Shown: piece by piece, positions 7,676 to 15,911 of the stretch
Layout: every line of letters starts with the position of its first letter
Numbering within the stretch: position 1 is the stretch's first letter
Assembly (NCBI GenBank): GCA_964639665.1
Contig: CAZXEU010000023.1
Location: forward strand, 1 to 23,337
Length of the DNA stretch: 23,337 nucleotides
DNA from: CAZXEU01 sp964639665
GTDB taxonomy: Bacteria; Bacteroidota; Rhodothermia; Rhodothermales; Bin80
Direction of reading: 5' to 3'
The notes under the pieces: model-generated
What the model was told of the DNA's origin: nothing
Seen by the model: the letters and a program-made list of their open reading frames with translations, nothing else
The model's database searches: none
Program-made: the position numbers and the translations under genes

Positions 7676-7720
7676 GGTGCAATGCGGGTCCGTTGGATGC
7701 TGATTTGGTATGAGGCAGAC

Positions 7721-7750
7721 TTGTCCGTTGCCGAAGCTTGCCTATATTAT
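7721..7750 (+). promoter_or_regulatory. Candidate sigma-70-like promoter for the PD40 lipoprotein gene
   Basis: TTGTCC (7721-7726) is followed after 16 bp by TATATT (7743-7748), or after 18 bp by TATTAT (7745-7750). The AT-rich patch stands out in the GC-rich divergent intergenic region, and transcription would start near 7757, about 55 bp before the chosen ATG. This is consensus matching only. Confidence 0.35.
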
Positions 7751-7811
7751 CAATTAGGGCGCACTCTGTTGCAAAGTCTTCAACATCATGACGTGTGGTA
7801 ATGTGGGATAC

Positions 7812-9284
7812 ATGCCCGGAGCTGGCGCGCTCTGGGCGCTGGCAGCCTTGCTCCTGTGCTCCTGCGGACAGGCCGGAATGTTCGAGGGCCAAACCAACGT
7901 GGGCAATCCCCCGCTCGGCGGAAGCATCCGCCATGATGCCGGCACGGATACGTATCGCATGACCGGCAGTGGCGCCAACATTTACGGCACGGAGGATGCC
8001 TTCTATTTCGCGTGGACGAAGACGCACGGTGATCTGGTTCTTGCAACCGATGTCGAGTTCGTGTCGCAGGAAGGCCACCCGCACAAGAAGGCTGGCTGGA
8101 TGGTACGCGCGGATCTTTCGCCCGGGGCAGTGTATGCCGACGCGCTTGTGCACGGTGACAGCCTCATCGTGTTGCAGTACCGAAAGGAGACCAACGGCCC
8201 GACGGAAGAGGTCCAGGCTGCGGTGCGCGGCCCGGCCACCTTGCAGCTGGAACGCACGGCAGATCTCTTCACGCTCTACGTGACGCCGGAGGGCGGCGTG
8301 CGCCAGACTGTGGGAAGTGTCACCGTGCCGGTTCCCGATTCCGCCTACGCCGGGCTCGTGATCTGCTCACATGACGAAGGGGCAACTGCCACGGTGGACT
8401 TTACGGGCGTGCAATTCTCCTCCCGGGAAGTGCAGGGCGAGCGGGTCGTGCAGAGTACGCTGGAGACCATTGATGTCGCAACCGGGGAGCGGCGCACGGT
8501 AAGGCAGGCCCGCGAACATTTTGAGGCGCCGAACTGGGCGCCGGATGGTGATGAGCTTGTTTACAACAGTGGAGGCAGGCTGTACCGCATAAGCACGCAG
8601 GGCGGCGAGCCCGCCATGATCGACACCGATTTTGCTGACCGGTGCAACAACGATCACGGATTCTCGCCCGATGGGACCATGCTGGCCATCAGCCACAGCC
8701 CCGAAGGGGTGGGCTCACTGATATACACCGTTCCTGCCACAGGCGGCGTACCCAGTCTGGTGACGCCGGTTGCGCCTTCCTACTGGCACGGCTGGTCGCC
8801 GGACGGCCAGACGCTCGTGTATTGCGCACGGCGAAATGGCGAGTACGACGTGTACGCCATTCCCGCGGAAGGGGGCGACGAAATTCGCCTTACGGACGCT
8901 CCCGGCCTCGATGACGGTCCCGAATACAGTCCTGACGGAGAAACTATCTACTTCAATTCGGTCCGGACGGGCCAGATGAAGATCTGGCGGATGAACCCGG
9001 ATGGAACGGACCAGCGCCAGGTCACCCGGCACGACGAATACGGGGACTGGTTTCCGCATCCCTCGCCGGATGGCCAGTGGATCGTATTCCTGTCCTACGA
9101 CAGGAGTGTGGAGGGCCACCCACCCAACAAAGACGTTGTCCTTCGCATCATGCCGGCGGACGGTTCCGAAGCGCCGCGTGTGCTTGCGACCCTGTTCGGC
9201 GGACAGGGGACCATCAATGTGCCTTCGTGGTCTCCAGACAGCCGGCACGTGGCGTTTGTCAGCTACCGCCTGGTGGCACCGTAG
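7812..9284 (+). CDS. Lipoprotein with N-terminal DUF1349-like domain and PD40/TolB-like beta-propeller repeats
   Basis: A 490-residue lipoprotein. The signal ends in LLLCSC, with Cys18 the likely lipid site. Residues about 25-210 form a beta-sandwich resembling DUF1349/concanavalin-like domains (RMTGSGANIYG, YFAWTKTHGDLVLATDVEF, KKAGWMVRADLSPGA). Residues about 230-485 carry PD40 (WD40-like) blades, seen as repeated FSPDGTMLAIS, WSPDGQTLVYCA, YSPDGETIYFNS, PSPDGQWIVFLS and WSPDSRHVAFVS. Such propellers resemble the TolB C-terminal domain; this protein lacks the TolB N-terminal domain and its tol-pal neighbours, so it is probably not TolB. A substrate-binding or scaffold role at the cell surface is inferred. 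The ATG at 7788 would add 8 residues. Its 3' end overlaps the sulfatase gene on the opposite strand by 26 bp. Confidence 0.85.
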   Translation: MPGAGALWALAALLLCSCGQAGMFEGQTNVGNPPLGGSIRHDAGTDTYRMTGSGANIYGTEDAFYFAWTKTHGDLVLATDVEFVSQEGHPHKKAGWMVRADLSPGAVYADALVHGDSLIVLQYRKETNGPTEEVQAAVRGPATLQLERTADLFTLYVTPEGGVRQTVGSVTVPVPDSAYAGLVICSHDEGATATVDFTGVQFSSREVQGERVVQSTLETIDVATGERRTVRQAREHFEAPNWAPDGDELVYNSGGRLYRISTQGGEPAMIDTDFADRCNNDHGFSPDGTMLAISHSPEGVGSLIYTVPATGGVPSLVTPVAPSYWHGWSPDGQTLVYCARRNGEYDVYAIPAEGGDEIRLTDAPGLDDGPEYSPDGETIYFNSVRTGQMKIWRMNPDGTDQRQVTRHDEYGDWFPHPSPDGQWIVFLSYDRSVEGHPPNKDVVLRIMPADGSEAPRVLATLFGGQGTINVPSWSPDSRHVAFVSYRLVAP

Positions 9285-10662
9285 GCATGCGGGCGCCGAC
9301 TTCCCGGCGCCACTGTCTAAGCGCCGCGTGCAGCTGCGAGGCCGTATCCGGCAGTGCGGCACGGAGGTCGGTCGATTCTCCCAGGTCCGACTCGAGGTCG
9401 TAGAGTTCCGTGCGACCGTCTTCAAAGTACTCGACGAGCTTGTACCTGCCGCTGCGCAGGGCGCCCGACGGTCGATTGCCGGAGCCGTGATAGTGCGGAA
9501 AATGCCAATAAAGCGGTCTGCGTGTCTCATCTGAAGCCTGCCAGAGGCTGCGCCCGTCCACGTGATCGGAGCTGCGCAGCGCCAGGCCTGCGAGATCCAG
9601 CAGCGTCGGAAAAAGATCGGTCGTGGTGCCATGCACATCCCGCACCTGAGCATCGTGGCCCTGATCTCCGTCGCGGATGATCAGCGGTATGCGAATTCCG
9701 CCCTCGTACAGCCATCCCTTGCCGGCGCGCAGCGGCCGGTTGGAGGTAGGCGCCCACGAGCGCCGGTTGCTTAGTGTGCTCAGGCCGCCGTTGTCGGAGG
9801 TGAAAACCACCACCGTATTGTCTGCAAGGCCAAGTTCCGCAAGTGCTTCGAGCAAGCGCCCTACACCTTCGTCCAGGGAGTGGATCATGCCCGCATACGT
9901 GGCATGATCCTGGTGCTGGCGGGTCAGGCTCGAGTATCGTTCCTCTACAAACTCCGTCGTCCCGGTCGCTTTTTGCTCGTAACGCGCCACGAGCTCGGGT
10001 TTTGCCTGGAGAGGCGTGTGGACCGTGTAGTAGGAGAGAAAAAGCAGAAAGGGCCGGTCCCGGTTCTCGCGCAAGAATTGCACGCCAAGGTCGGTTAGCC
10101 GGTCCGTCAGGTAGGTGCTATCCGCATCTGCCTCCAGGTCCGGCACGTCGGTCGCCGGGCGGCCAGGATTCCTGTAGGGCGCAAAGAAGGACGAGGGCTG
10201 CCCCGCAAAATTGACCGCCCGCATAGTGCCAAAGCCCTGATCGACGGGCATGTACCCCGTGGTGCCCAGGTGCCACTTGCCCATGTACGCCGTCGCGTAG
10301 CCCGCCTGCTCAAATGCTTCGCCAAGCGTGACCTCCTCAAGTGGCAGCGCCGGGAGATAGGGAGCGGGATCCATCAGGCCCGTCTGGTAGCCGCCAATCC
10401 AGTTCGTGATCTGTAGCCGGGCCGGGTGCCGGCCGGTCATGATGCTCGCGCGCGTAGGGGAGCAGACAGGACTGGCGGCATAGAAGGAGGTGAAGCGTAC
10501 GCCGGATGCCGCCAGCCGCCCGATGTTGGGCGTCTCATAGAAGGTGCTGCCGTAGGCCGCCGTGTCCATCCAGCCCAGATCGTCGACCAGGATTACGACG
10601 ACATTCTTGTGCTGCGGAGCGCACGCACCCAGCAGCAGCGCAAGTATCCAAAGCCGGGACAT
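9259..10662 (-). CDS. Sulfatase (formylglycine-dependent arylsulfatase family), lipoprotein
   Basis: Type I sulfatases hydrolyse sulfate esters with a formylglycine made from cysteine in C-x-P-x-R. Here that motif is CSPTR at residues 67-71, followed by ASIMTGRHP. Metal ligands are expected at VDDLGW (26-31) and in FTSDNGG further on, and AYMGKWHLG and YTVHTPLQAKPE are standard. The product is 467 residues with lipobox LLGAC (Cys14), so it is probably surface- or periplasm-anchored. The ATG at 10662 lies 3 bp after the phosphatase stop codon, indicating translational coupling and a shared operon. A formylglycine-generating enzyme or anSME maturase is required and is not in the window. The substrate is probably a sulfated sugar or glycan, but subfamily and linkage cannot be read by eye. 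Its 3' end overlaps the PD40 lipoprotein gene. Confidence 0.92.
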   Translation of the reverse strand: MSRLWILALLLGACAPQHKNVVVILVDDLGWMDTAAYGSTFYETPNIGRLAASGVRFTSFYAASPVCSPTRASIMTGRHPARLQITNWIGGYQTGLMDPAPYLPALPLEEVTLGEAFEQAGYATAYMGKWHLGTTGYMPVDQGFGTMRAVNFAGQPSSFFAPYRNPGRPATDVPDLEADADSTYLTDRLTDLGVQFLRENRDRPFLLFLSYYTVHTPLQAKPELVARYEQKATGTTEFVEERYSSLTRQHQDHATYAGMIHSLDEGVGRLLEALAELGLADNTVVVFTSDNGGLSTLSNRRSWAPTSNRPLRAGKGWLYEGGIRIPLIIRDGDQGHDAQVRDVHGTTTDLFPTLLDLAGLALRSSDHVDGRSLWQASDETRRPLYWHFPHYHGSGNRPSGALRSGRYKLVEYFEDGRTELYDLESDLGESTDLRAALPDTASQLHAALRQWRREVGARMPTVPPGGS

Positions 10663-10665
10663 GGC

Positions 10666-13335
10666 CTACGGCATGAAATTAATCGTGGCGGTATCCGATT
10701 CCGTGACCCGCAGCCCGTGCGCCACCAGGCGTTCGCCCGGTGATTCCTCTACCGCCACGGAATAGGTGGCGCCTGCATCGAAGACCCACGGCCGGAAGAC
10801 GCCGGCTTGGGCACGAAGTGTGTAGAGGACTTCGCCGGACTGCTCGTGGATAACCTGGACGACAGGCTCCTGCGGCCCCTCGATTTCGAGTGCCGGCAGG
10901 AAGCCCTCCCTTGCACGGCCATAGTTATCCTCCTGGCCTACGGTCACGGGCCATCCGGCGTATTGCGCGGCGTCGGACGCCGCGGGGTCGATCCACCGCG
11001 GCCACGCCTCCGCGGTAATGGTGCGGCTCGAGCGGTGGAATCGAATGATACCGTAGCCTGGCACGCGGTCGTAAAGCGCTTCTGGCTGCCTTCCCGAGCG
11101 CACGGGATTGGCGACGGCGTGGACCGTCATGTGATTGCCGAAGCCGTCCAGATGCCGCCCCGTGTAAAGCGGTGCGCCAGGCGCGCGCCCGGTGCCCGGC
11201 GTTGGGGGAAACCAGCGGCGAGGCCACACATTGGCGATGGCCGGAGAAATAAAAGCGTGCGGCCCGTCGTCAAAACCGTCGATGCCGTAGCGGACAAAAC
11301 TGCCGAGGTGCTGATCGCCAGCCACGTGCAGGGCAAAGCCCTTGCGGATAATGCGAAGCGCCCTGTTGCGCCCTGTTTGCGGCCAGCCGTTGGAGTCCAT
11401 GTCGGTGCCCAGTTGGTCGTCAGCGATGTATTCGCCCTGTTCCGGGTAGCGCATGCCCGGCACTACGCTGTCATCGGTAGACCCTGAAGGCAGCGTAGCC
11501 AGGTTGCTGAAGAGGGTCTGCGACAACATCACCTTCATCCATGTATCGCCGCTGAAGTCGTGGACCCAGTCCGACAGGAATTCCAGTTGCCTAGGTCCGA
11601 GCAGCGTAGCCTCCGTCGGCACCGTGGTATCGAATTCGGGATTCTGGGGCCAGCCGTTGTGGATTTGCGCTTCCGGAAGCACCCGGCGGGGAGTGGATTT
11701 CCACATGCGGTCGGCAACCACGGCGAAACTGATGCCGCCGTAGCGGATGTCCGTGTAGTAGACCGTAATGTCCTGCTCTATGGAAGTGGGATCGTGAGGG
11801 TCAGGCAGATGTGAGACCTGCGTCCGGTGCACGGCATTCACAAAGCGCGGATCCATGATGTAGCCGCCGTTGTCCGAAATCGGCCGGGCTTCGCCTTCGG
11901 CCTTGATGCCTCCGTCGCCCCAGATATTTCCGTGGTACACGTCGTGGTCATCGGGGATGGCAACCGTCGGCCGGTCTCGCATAAGGTCCCGGAAGGCCCA
12001 GACAAACCGGTACCAGTGGTAGTGGTAGTCCAGAATTGCCGTCTCCAGGGGCGTTCGAACGATGCCGGCCAGCCCGCCTTCGTAGATCTGGTCCCCGGCA
12101 AAGAAGAGCATATCCGGGTCGTGGTGCGCCACGGCCTTCGTAAGGTCGGTGTGGGGGTACCATATCGTGCTGTGATTCCAGACCAGATTCCGTCCCTGGG
12201 AGATATTCTGGCAGTTGAGCGATGCGAGCACGAATTCGCCGTCCTCTGTCCTGGGCGCCCGAAGCGTACCCCCGAAATGATGCTCCTCGCCATCCAGTTC
12301 GTAGGCCACACGGTAGGATGCATCCGTACCACGATCCCATCCGGGCACCCGAAAGGGAATGGTAAAGCTCTCCTCGATGAGCTCAGCCGACGCCAGCGTC
12401 CGCCATGCTCCGTCCTCCTGGACTTCGAGCCGGGCAGACCTGGCGTCGCCAGATCCGAGCGCCGCCATCTGGGCCGTCAGATTCAGCGAACTGTCGCTTA
12501 TCGTGTACATCGCGCCCAGCACGGGTCCGAACGCACGGTCCGGGTGATGCTCGACCTTGGGTCCCGACAGCATCCAGTCCCGGAACCAGTATCCCGGCCC
12601 TTCCATCCGGGGACTCGTGTGGGAGACCAGGGCGACATTGCCGGAGAGATGCTCGGCATCTATGCCCTCATAGCGGGCCGTTTCTAGTATCGTGTCGGTG
12701 CGGCCGTCGCGCAGCGTGACATCGAGACCGTAGGAGTCCTCCAGCGGCTCTGCGCGCACGGACAGCACGAAATCCGTAGCGGGCTCGGCGTCTTGCCTCT
12801 GGCGTGAGGCGGCCTCGTAGAGCGGCCACGCGTCTGTCGTCATGTTGGCATTCGGCCCCTTGGGAGCGTCCTCCTTGGTATTGCTTCGCACCACTATGCT
12901 CCCCGTGCCGTCCACGGCTACGATCAGGCCACCGTCCTCAGCAGGCCAGTGGTGTGCGAGGCTGCTGATGCGATAATCCACATGAGCGCCTCCGGCGCCG
13001 ATCAGAAAACCCGACCACGTTCCCGTGTGCAGGGAGTCGCCCGCGACTATGGCGCCCGTCCTGACAGACATGTTCAGCGCGGCCGGCTCTTCTGCAAGTG
13101 AGCGCGTCAGCAGATGAAGCGTCCGCATGGGCTTGGCTGCGCGTCCCTCCATGCATTCGATGCGGCCACCGGCCAGCCGCCAGTCCATGAGCCGATTGGC
13201 GTAGTAGTCAGGTCCGATCCACACCCGGTCAGCACCGTCAGGAAGCGTCATCGCAAAGCGCGCGGAATCTGCCCTGCAGCCTGCAAGCAGAAGTGCCATC
13301 AAGGCAGCGGCCTTCAGAGTGGAGTGCATGCGCAT
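10666..13335 (-). CDS. Large PhoD-like metallophosphatase lipoprotein
   Basis: An 889-residue lipoprotein (lipobox LLAGC, Cys20). The central part carries PhoD-type metallophosphatase motifs: LNCQN (about 390), FFAGDQIYEGG (412-422), IPDDHDVYHGN (459-469), and ALHVAGDQHLGSF (668-680). PhoD enzymes hydrolyse phosphomonoesters and phosphodiesters using metals such as iron and calcium. The first 370 or so residues after the signal are not part of the core PhoD domain. They begin with a beta-rich segment (GRIECMEG, MRTLHLLTR, GTWSGFLIG) and include a further sandwich-like stretch before the catalytic part. A C-terminal beta domain closes the protein. The protein is much longer than Bacillus PhoD (about 560 residues). 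The ATG at 13335 is chosen for its basic n-region (MRMHSTLK); an ATG at 13329 is possible. The sulfatase gene follows by 3 bp. Substrate unknown. Confidence 0.85.
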   Translation of the reverse strand: MRMHSTLKAAALMALLLAGCRADSARFAMTLPDGADRVWIGPDYYANRLMDWRLAGGRIECMEGRAAKPMRTLHLLTRSLAEEPAALNMSVRTGAIVAGDSLHTGTWSGFLIGAGGAHVDYRISSLAHHWPAEDGGLIVAVDGTGSIVVRSNTKEDAPKGPNANMTTDAWPLYEAASRQRQDAEPATDFVLSVRAEPLEDSYGLDVTLRDGRTDTILETARYEGIDAEHLSGNVALVSHTSPRMEGPGYWFRDWMLSGPKVEHHPDRAFGPVLGAMYTISDSSLNLTAQMAALGSGDARSARLEVQEDGAWRTLASAELIEESFTIPFRVPGWDRGTDASYRVAYELDGEEHHFGGTLRAPRTEDGEFVLASLNCQNISQGRNLVWNHSTIWYPHTDLTKAVAHHDPDMLFFAGDQIYEGGLAGIVRTPLETAILDYHYHWYRFVWAFRDLMRDRPTVAIPDDHDVYHGNIWGDGGIKAEGEARPISDNGGYIMDPRFVNAVHRTQVSHLPDPHDPTSIEQDITVYYTDIRYGGISFAVVADRMWKSTPRRVLPEAQIHNGWPQNPEFDTTVPTEATLLGPRQLEFLSDWVHDFSGDTWMKVMLSQTLFSNLATLPSGSTDDSVVPGMRYPEQGEYIADDQLGTDMDSNGWPQTGRNRALRIIRKGFALHVAGDQHLGSFVRYGIDGFDDGPHAFISPAIANVWPRRWFPPTPGTGRAPGAPLYTGRHLDGFGNHMTVHAVANPVRSGRQPEALYDRVPGYGIIRFHRSSRTITAEAWPRWIDPAASDAAQYAGWPVTVGQEDNYGRAREGFLPALEIEGPQEPVVQVIHEQSGEVLYTLRAQAGVFRPWVFDAGATYSVAVEESPGERLVAHGLRVTESDTATINFMP

Positions 13336-13512
13336 GCTGGAATTTCGCAGAGGGATCAAGGATGCCGGATGGCGCTACGGCAAGGAATGGCGGCAGGCGC
13401 CGGCGCGCATAACCGGAAGGCAGCTTATGGAACCGGGGCCTCACAATCAAGAGAGAGGCCCATGCATAATCTGCGGCTTTGCAGTATGTTGTTTGACCGG
13501 AGTCATCGACCC

Positions 13513-14772
13513 ATGCAGCTCAGCGAAGCAGACCGGGCCGTGCTCGGAGGAGAGCGGGGTCCGGCGGCAGCCATGGCCATGCGCATCCTGGTGCGCATGC
13601 TGCCCGCTTTCGGAGCTGACAGCCTGCTGGATATCGAAGCCGCCCACGTGGACAGCAGTCTTTACCAGGGGCAGGCCACGCTCGAATACGCGGAGCGGCT
13701 GGCGGGACTCGGCGCGCGCGTTGCGGTACCGACTACGCTGAACGTGAGCGGCGTGGACGTGCATGGCTGGCAGGCCTGGAGCGTCCCTCCGGACTGGGCG
13801 GAGCCGGCGCAGAGGCAGATGAAGGCCTACACCGCAATGGGATGCCGGCCGACCTGGACCTGCGCTCCGTATCAGGAGGCGGCGCGCCCGGGCTTCGGAC
13901 AGCAGGTGGCCTGGGGAGAATCCAGTGCGGTGGTGTTTGCCAACTCCGTACTGGGAGCCAGGACCGAACGGTACCCTGATCTTCTGGATATCTGCGCCGC
14001 CATTACCGGGCGGGCACCTGCAGGCGGGTTGCACATGAAGAAAAACAGGGCCGGACGCATACTCTTCCGGTTGGCTGATGTGCCGGTGGCCGTGCAGGAG
14101 GACGACGGCTTTTTCGGCGTTTTGGGACACCTCGTGGGAAAGGAAGCGAGGGATGCCGTGCCGGTGGTTGCGGGGCTGCAGGTGCAGCCGGACGAAGATG
14201 CACTGAAAGCGCTGGGCGCAGCCATGGCCTCTTCGGGCGCGGTTGCCCTATTCCACCTGGTGGGTGCGACGCCCGAGGCGCCTACCGCGGAAGCAGCTTT
14301 CCAGGGCCATGCGCCGGAGCGAAAGGTGGAGGTGACGCTGGACCGTCTGCTGGATGCCAGGCGCGAGCTCACAACGGCAGAGGGCGCAGCGCTGGACATG
14401 GTGATTCTGGGGAGTCCGCATTTTTCCATCACCGAGTTTGGCCGCCTGGCTCCCCTCCTCATGGGGCGGCAAAGGCACGCTGATGTGCAGTTCCTGGTTA
14501 CCTCAAGCCGCGCAATGCGGCAGCTGGCAAAGCGAAAGGGGTACATGGCGCACGTAGAAGCGTTCGGCGGCACGGTGACCGTGGATACGTGCATTCTGAC
14601 CACGCCCATGCTGCCGCGGCGTGTGCGGACCATCATGACAAATTCTGCCAAGTACGCCTACTATGCACCGGGCCTGCTGGGGACCCACGTGGTGTACGGG
14701 AGCCTGCGGGACTGCGTGGAGTCCGCGGCAAGCGGGCGGGTAACGCTAAGCGAAGAGCCGTGGAAGGCTTGA
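13513..14772 (+). CDS. Aconitase X catalytic (large) subunit, DUF521 / AcnX family
   Basis: This is the iron-sulfur catalytic subunit of an aconitase X dehydratase. Known two-subunit members are bacterial cis-3-hydroxy-L-proline dehydratase and archaeal phosphomevalonate dehydratase. Family landmarks run the full length: LSEADRAVLGGERG at the start, CRPTWTCAPYQ, GESSAVVFANSVLGART, DICAAITGRAP, DMVILGSPHFS, TVDTCIL and the C-terminal GSLRDCVESAASGRV. Candidate cluster cysteines are Cys117 (TCAPY), Cys360 (DTC) and Cys401 (DCV). The ATG at 13513 matches where family members begin; the ATG at 13462 has AGAGAGG close upstream and would add 17 residues without family resemblance. The swivel subunit overlaps its end. 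Which substrate is used cannot be decided here: no proline-catabolism or mevalonate genes are adjacent. Confidence 0.88.
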   Translation: MQLSEADRAVLGGERGPAAAMAMRILVRMLPAFGADSLLDIEAAHVDSSLYQGQATLEYAERLAGLGARVAVPTTLNVSGVDVHGWQAWSVPPDWAEPAQRQMKAYTAMGCRPTWTCAPYQEAARPGFGQQVAWGESSAVVFANSVLGARTERYPDLLDICAAITGRAPAGGLHMKKNRAGRILFRLADVPVAVQEDDGFFGVLGHLVGKEARDAVPVVAGLQVQPDEDALKALGAAMASSGAVALFHLVGATPEAPTAEAAFQGHAPERKVEVTLDRLLDARRELTTAEGAALDMVILGSPHFSITEFGRLAPLLMGRQRHADVQFLVTSSRAMRQLAKRKGYMAHVEAFGGTVTVDTCILTTPMLPRRVRTIMTNSAKYAYYAPGLLGTHVVYGSLRDCVESAASGRVTLSEEPWKA

Positions 14773-15191
14773 TTTGGGCGCGCATGCTTGTAGCGGGAGC
14801 GGCAGCCGGCAGGGTGCTGGCCAGCCGGGAGCCGCTCAGCTTCTGGGGCGGCTACGATGCCGCAACCGGTGAAATCATTGACCGCAGGCATCCGCTTTCG
14901 GGCTGCGTTGCGGCCGGCTCTATCCTTGCGCTTCCCGCCACGCGCGGCTCGAGCACCTCTACGGCGGTCCTCCTGGAGTCCCTGCGCCGGGGGACGGCTC
15001 CGGCCGCCGTGATTGCCCGCGGTCCGGACACCTTCATGACGCTGGCCTCGATTGTGGCGGAAGAGCTGTACGGCAAGGCCCTGCCCGTTGCAAGCCTGTC
15101 GGAGGACGACTTTTGCCGGCTGCGCTCGGGCCAGTGGGCCACGCTGGAGCAGGACGGGCGCATAACGGTTACGGACGGGACTCTTTCCTGA
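14760..15191 (+). CDS. Aconitase X swivel (small) subunit, DUF126
   Basis: A 143-residue swivelling domain protein that completes the AcnX active site with the large subunit just upstream. The signature PLSFWGGYDAATGEIIDRRHPLSG (25-48) and the phosphate/serine loop RGSSTSTAVLLE (62-73) are clear. The start is uncertain: the family resemblance (LIWARMLVAG) begins before the first ATG (14784), so an alternative start is needed. GTG at 14760, with GAAGAG just before it, is preferred; TTG at 14769 is possible. From 14760 the gene overlaps the large-subunit frame by 13 bp, implying translational coupling. Its 3' end overlaps the mnmD gene on the other strand by 23 bp. Confidence 0.85.
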   Translation: MEGLIWARMLVAGAAAGRVLASREPLSFWGGYDAATGEIIDRRHPLSGCVAAGSILALPATRGSSTSTAVLLESLRRGTAPAAVIARGPDTFMTLASIVAEELYGKALPVASLSEDDFCRLRSGQWATLEQDGRITVTDGTLS

Positions 15192-15867
15192 GCCCTGACA
15201 GAAACTCGCGCTTGCCCGGAGGGCCGGCCTCGCGCCTCACCTCATAGCCCGCGGCAGCAAGGCTGCGTCGCACGGTGCCGGCTGCAGAATAGGTCGCAAT
15301 GCGGCCGCCCGGAGCCGTGGCCCTGTAGAGCAAGGCCAGGAAACCGGGAGTCCACAGCTCGGGATTGGCCCTCGGACTGAACGGATCCAGGTACACAGCC
15401 TCAAAGGCGCGGGCCGGCAGTTTTGCTTCGGTGGCCTCGCCCATGAGCAGGTCAAGCTCACAGCCCATGCAGGAGAAGCGGTGCGTGCCGACTGGCACGT
15501 CGAAGGGTAGGCCGCGCCGCCATTCTACAAGCGCTGCCCAGAGCCGGGGCCTGCCGACGGCTGCGCCGTAATCGAGTGCCTGCAGAAGGTCAGAAGGCGG
15601 CAGAAAGCGCTCCAGCGCGGTGTAGCGCAGGATGTGTTCCTGCCTCTCGGAGGCCGTTACAAGGAAATTCAGGCCAGCGCCAAATCCTACCTCCAGTACG
15701 CGTGCCGGCGCGCGATATTCCGTTCCCCGAATAAAGACGTGGCGCGCCTCGATCACTGCACCGTGCTCGCTATGGTACGTCTGCCCGTAGGTCGGTGAGT
15801 AGAGCGTGGCCGCGCCATCGGCCGTCTGGCGAATACTCAGGTTGTGACGTGGAAGGTGGCCTGGCAT
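15169..15867 (-). CDS. mnmD: tRNA 5-methylaminomethyl-2-thiouridine methyltransferase MnmD
   Basis: MnmD is the stand-alone form of the MnmC methyltransferase domain. It adds the last methyl group, from S-adenosylmethionine, to make mnm5(s2)U at the wobble position of certain tRNAs. The 232-residue protein shows the family N-terminus TLYSPTYGQTYHSEHGA (21-37), HVFI (43-46), the SAM motif EVGFGAGLNF (59-68) and the MnmC signature DPFSPRANPELW (161-172). The FAD oxidase domain of enterobacterial MnmC is absent, as usual outside Proteobacteria. I chose the ATG at 15867 because family members start shortly before the YSP motif; a GTG at 15903 would extend it by 12 residues. It diverges from the metal regulator gene over 44 bp and converges on the AcnX small-subunit gene. 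Confidence 0.9.
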   Translation of the reverse strand: MPGHLPRHNLSIRQTADGAATLYSPTYGQTYHSEHGAVIEARHVFIRGTEYRAPARVLEVGFGAGLNFLVTASERQEHILRYTALERFLPPSDLLQALDYGAAVGRPRLWAALVEWRRGLPFDVPVGTHRFSCMGCELDLLMGEATEAKLPARAFEAVYLDPFSPRANPELWTPGFLALLYRATAPGGRIATYSAAGTVRRSLAAAGYEVRREAGPPGKREFLSGLRKESRP

Positions 15868-15911
15868 GTAGGGGGGATCCGGGTTTGCGTCCACCGGTTG
15901 CACAAGGCGTT

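Noticed and set aside
6566..7801. Long open frame of about 410 codons on the plus strand opposite the DUF1080 gene
   Set aside because: The DUF1080 protein on the minus strand has clear domains and a signal peptide; the opposite frame has no recognisable motif and is a GC-rich shadow.
11827..12687. Open frame of about 286 codons opposite the PhoD-like gene
   Set aside because: No motifs or signal; the opposite strand carries the conserved phosphatase motifs.
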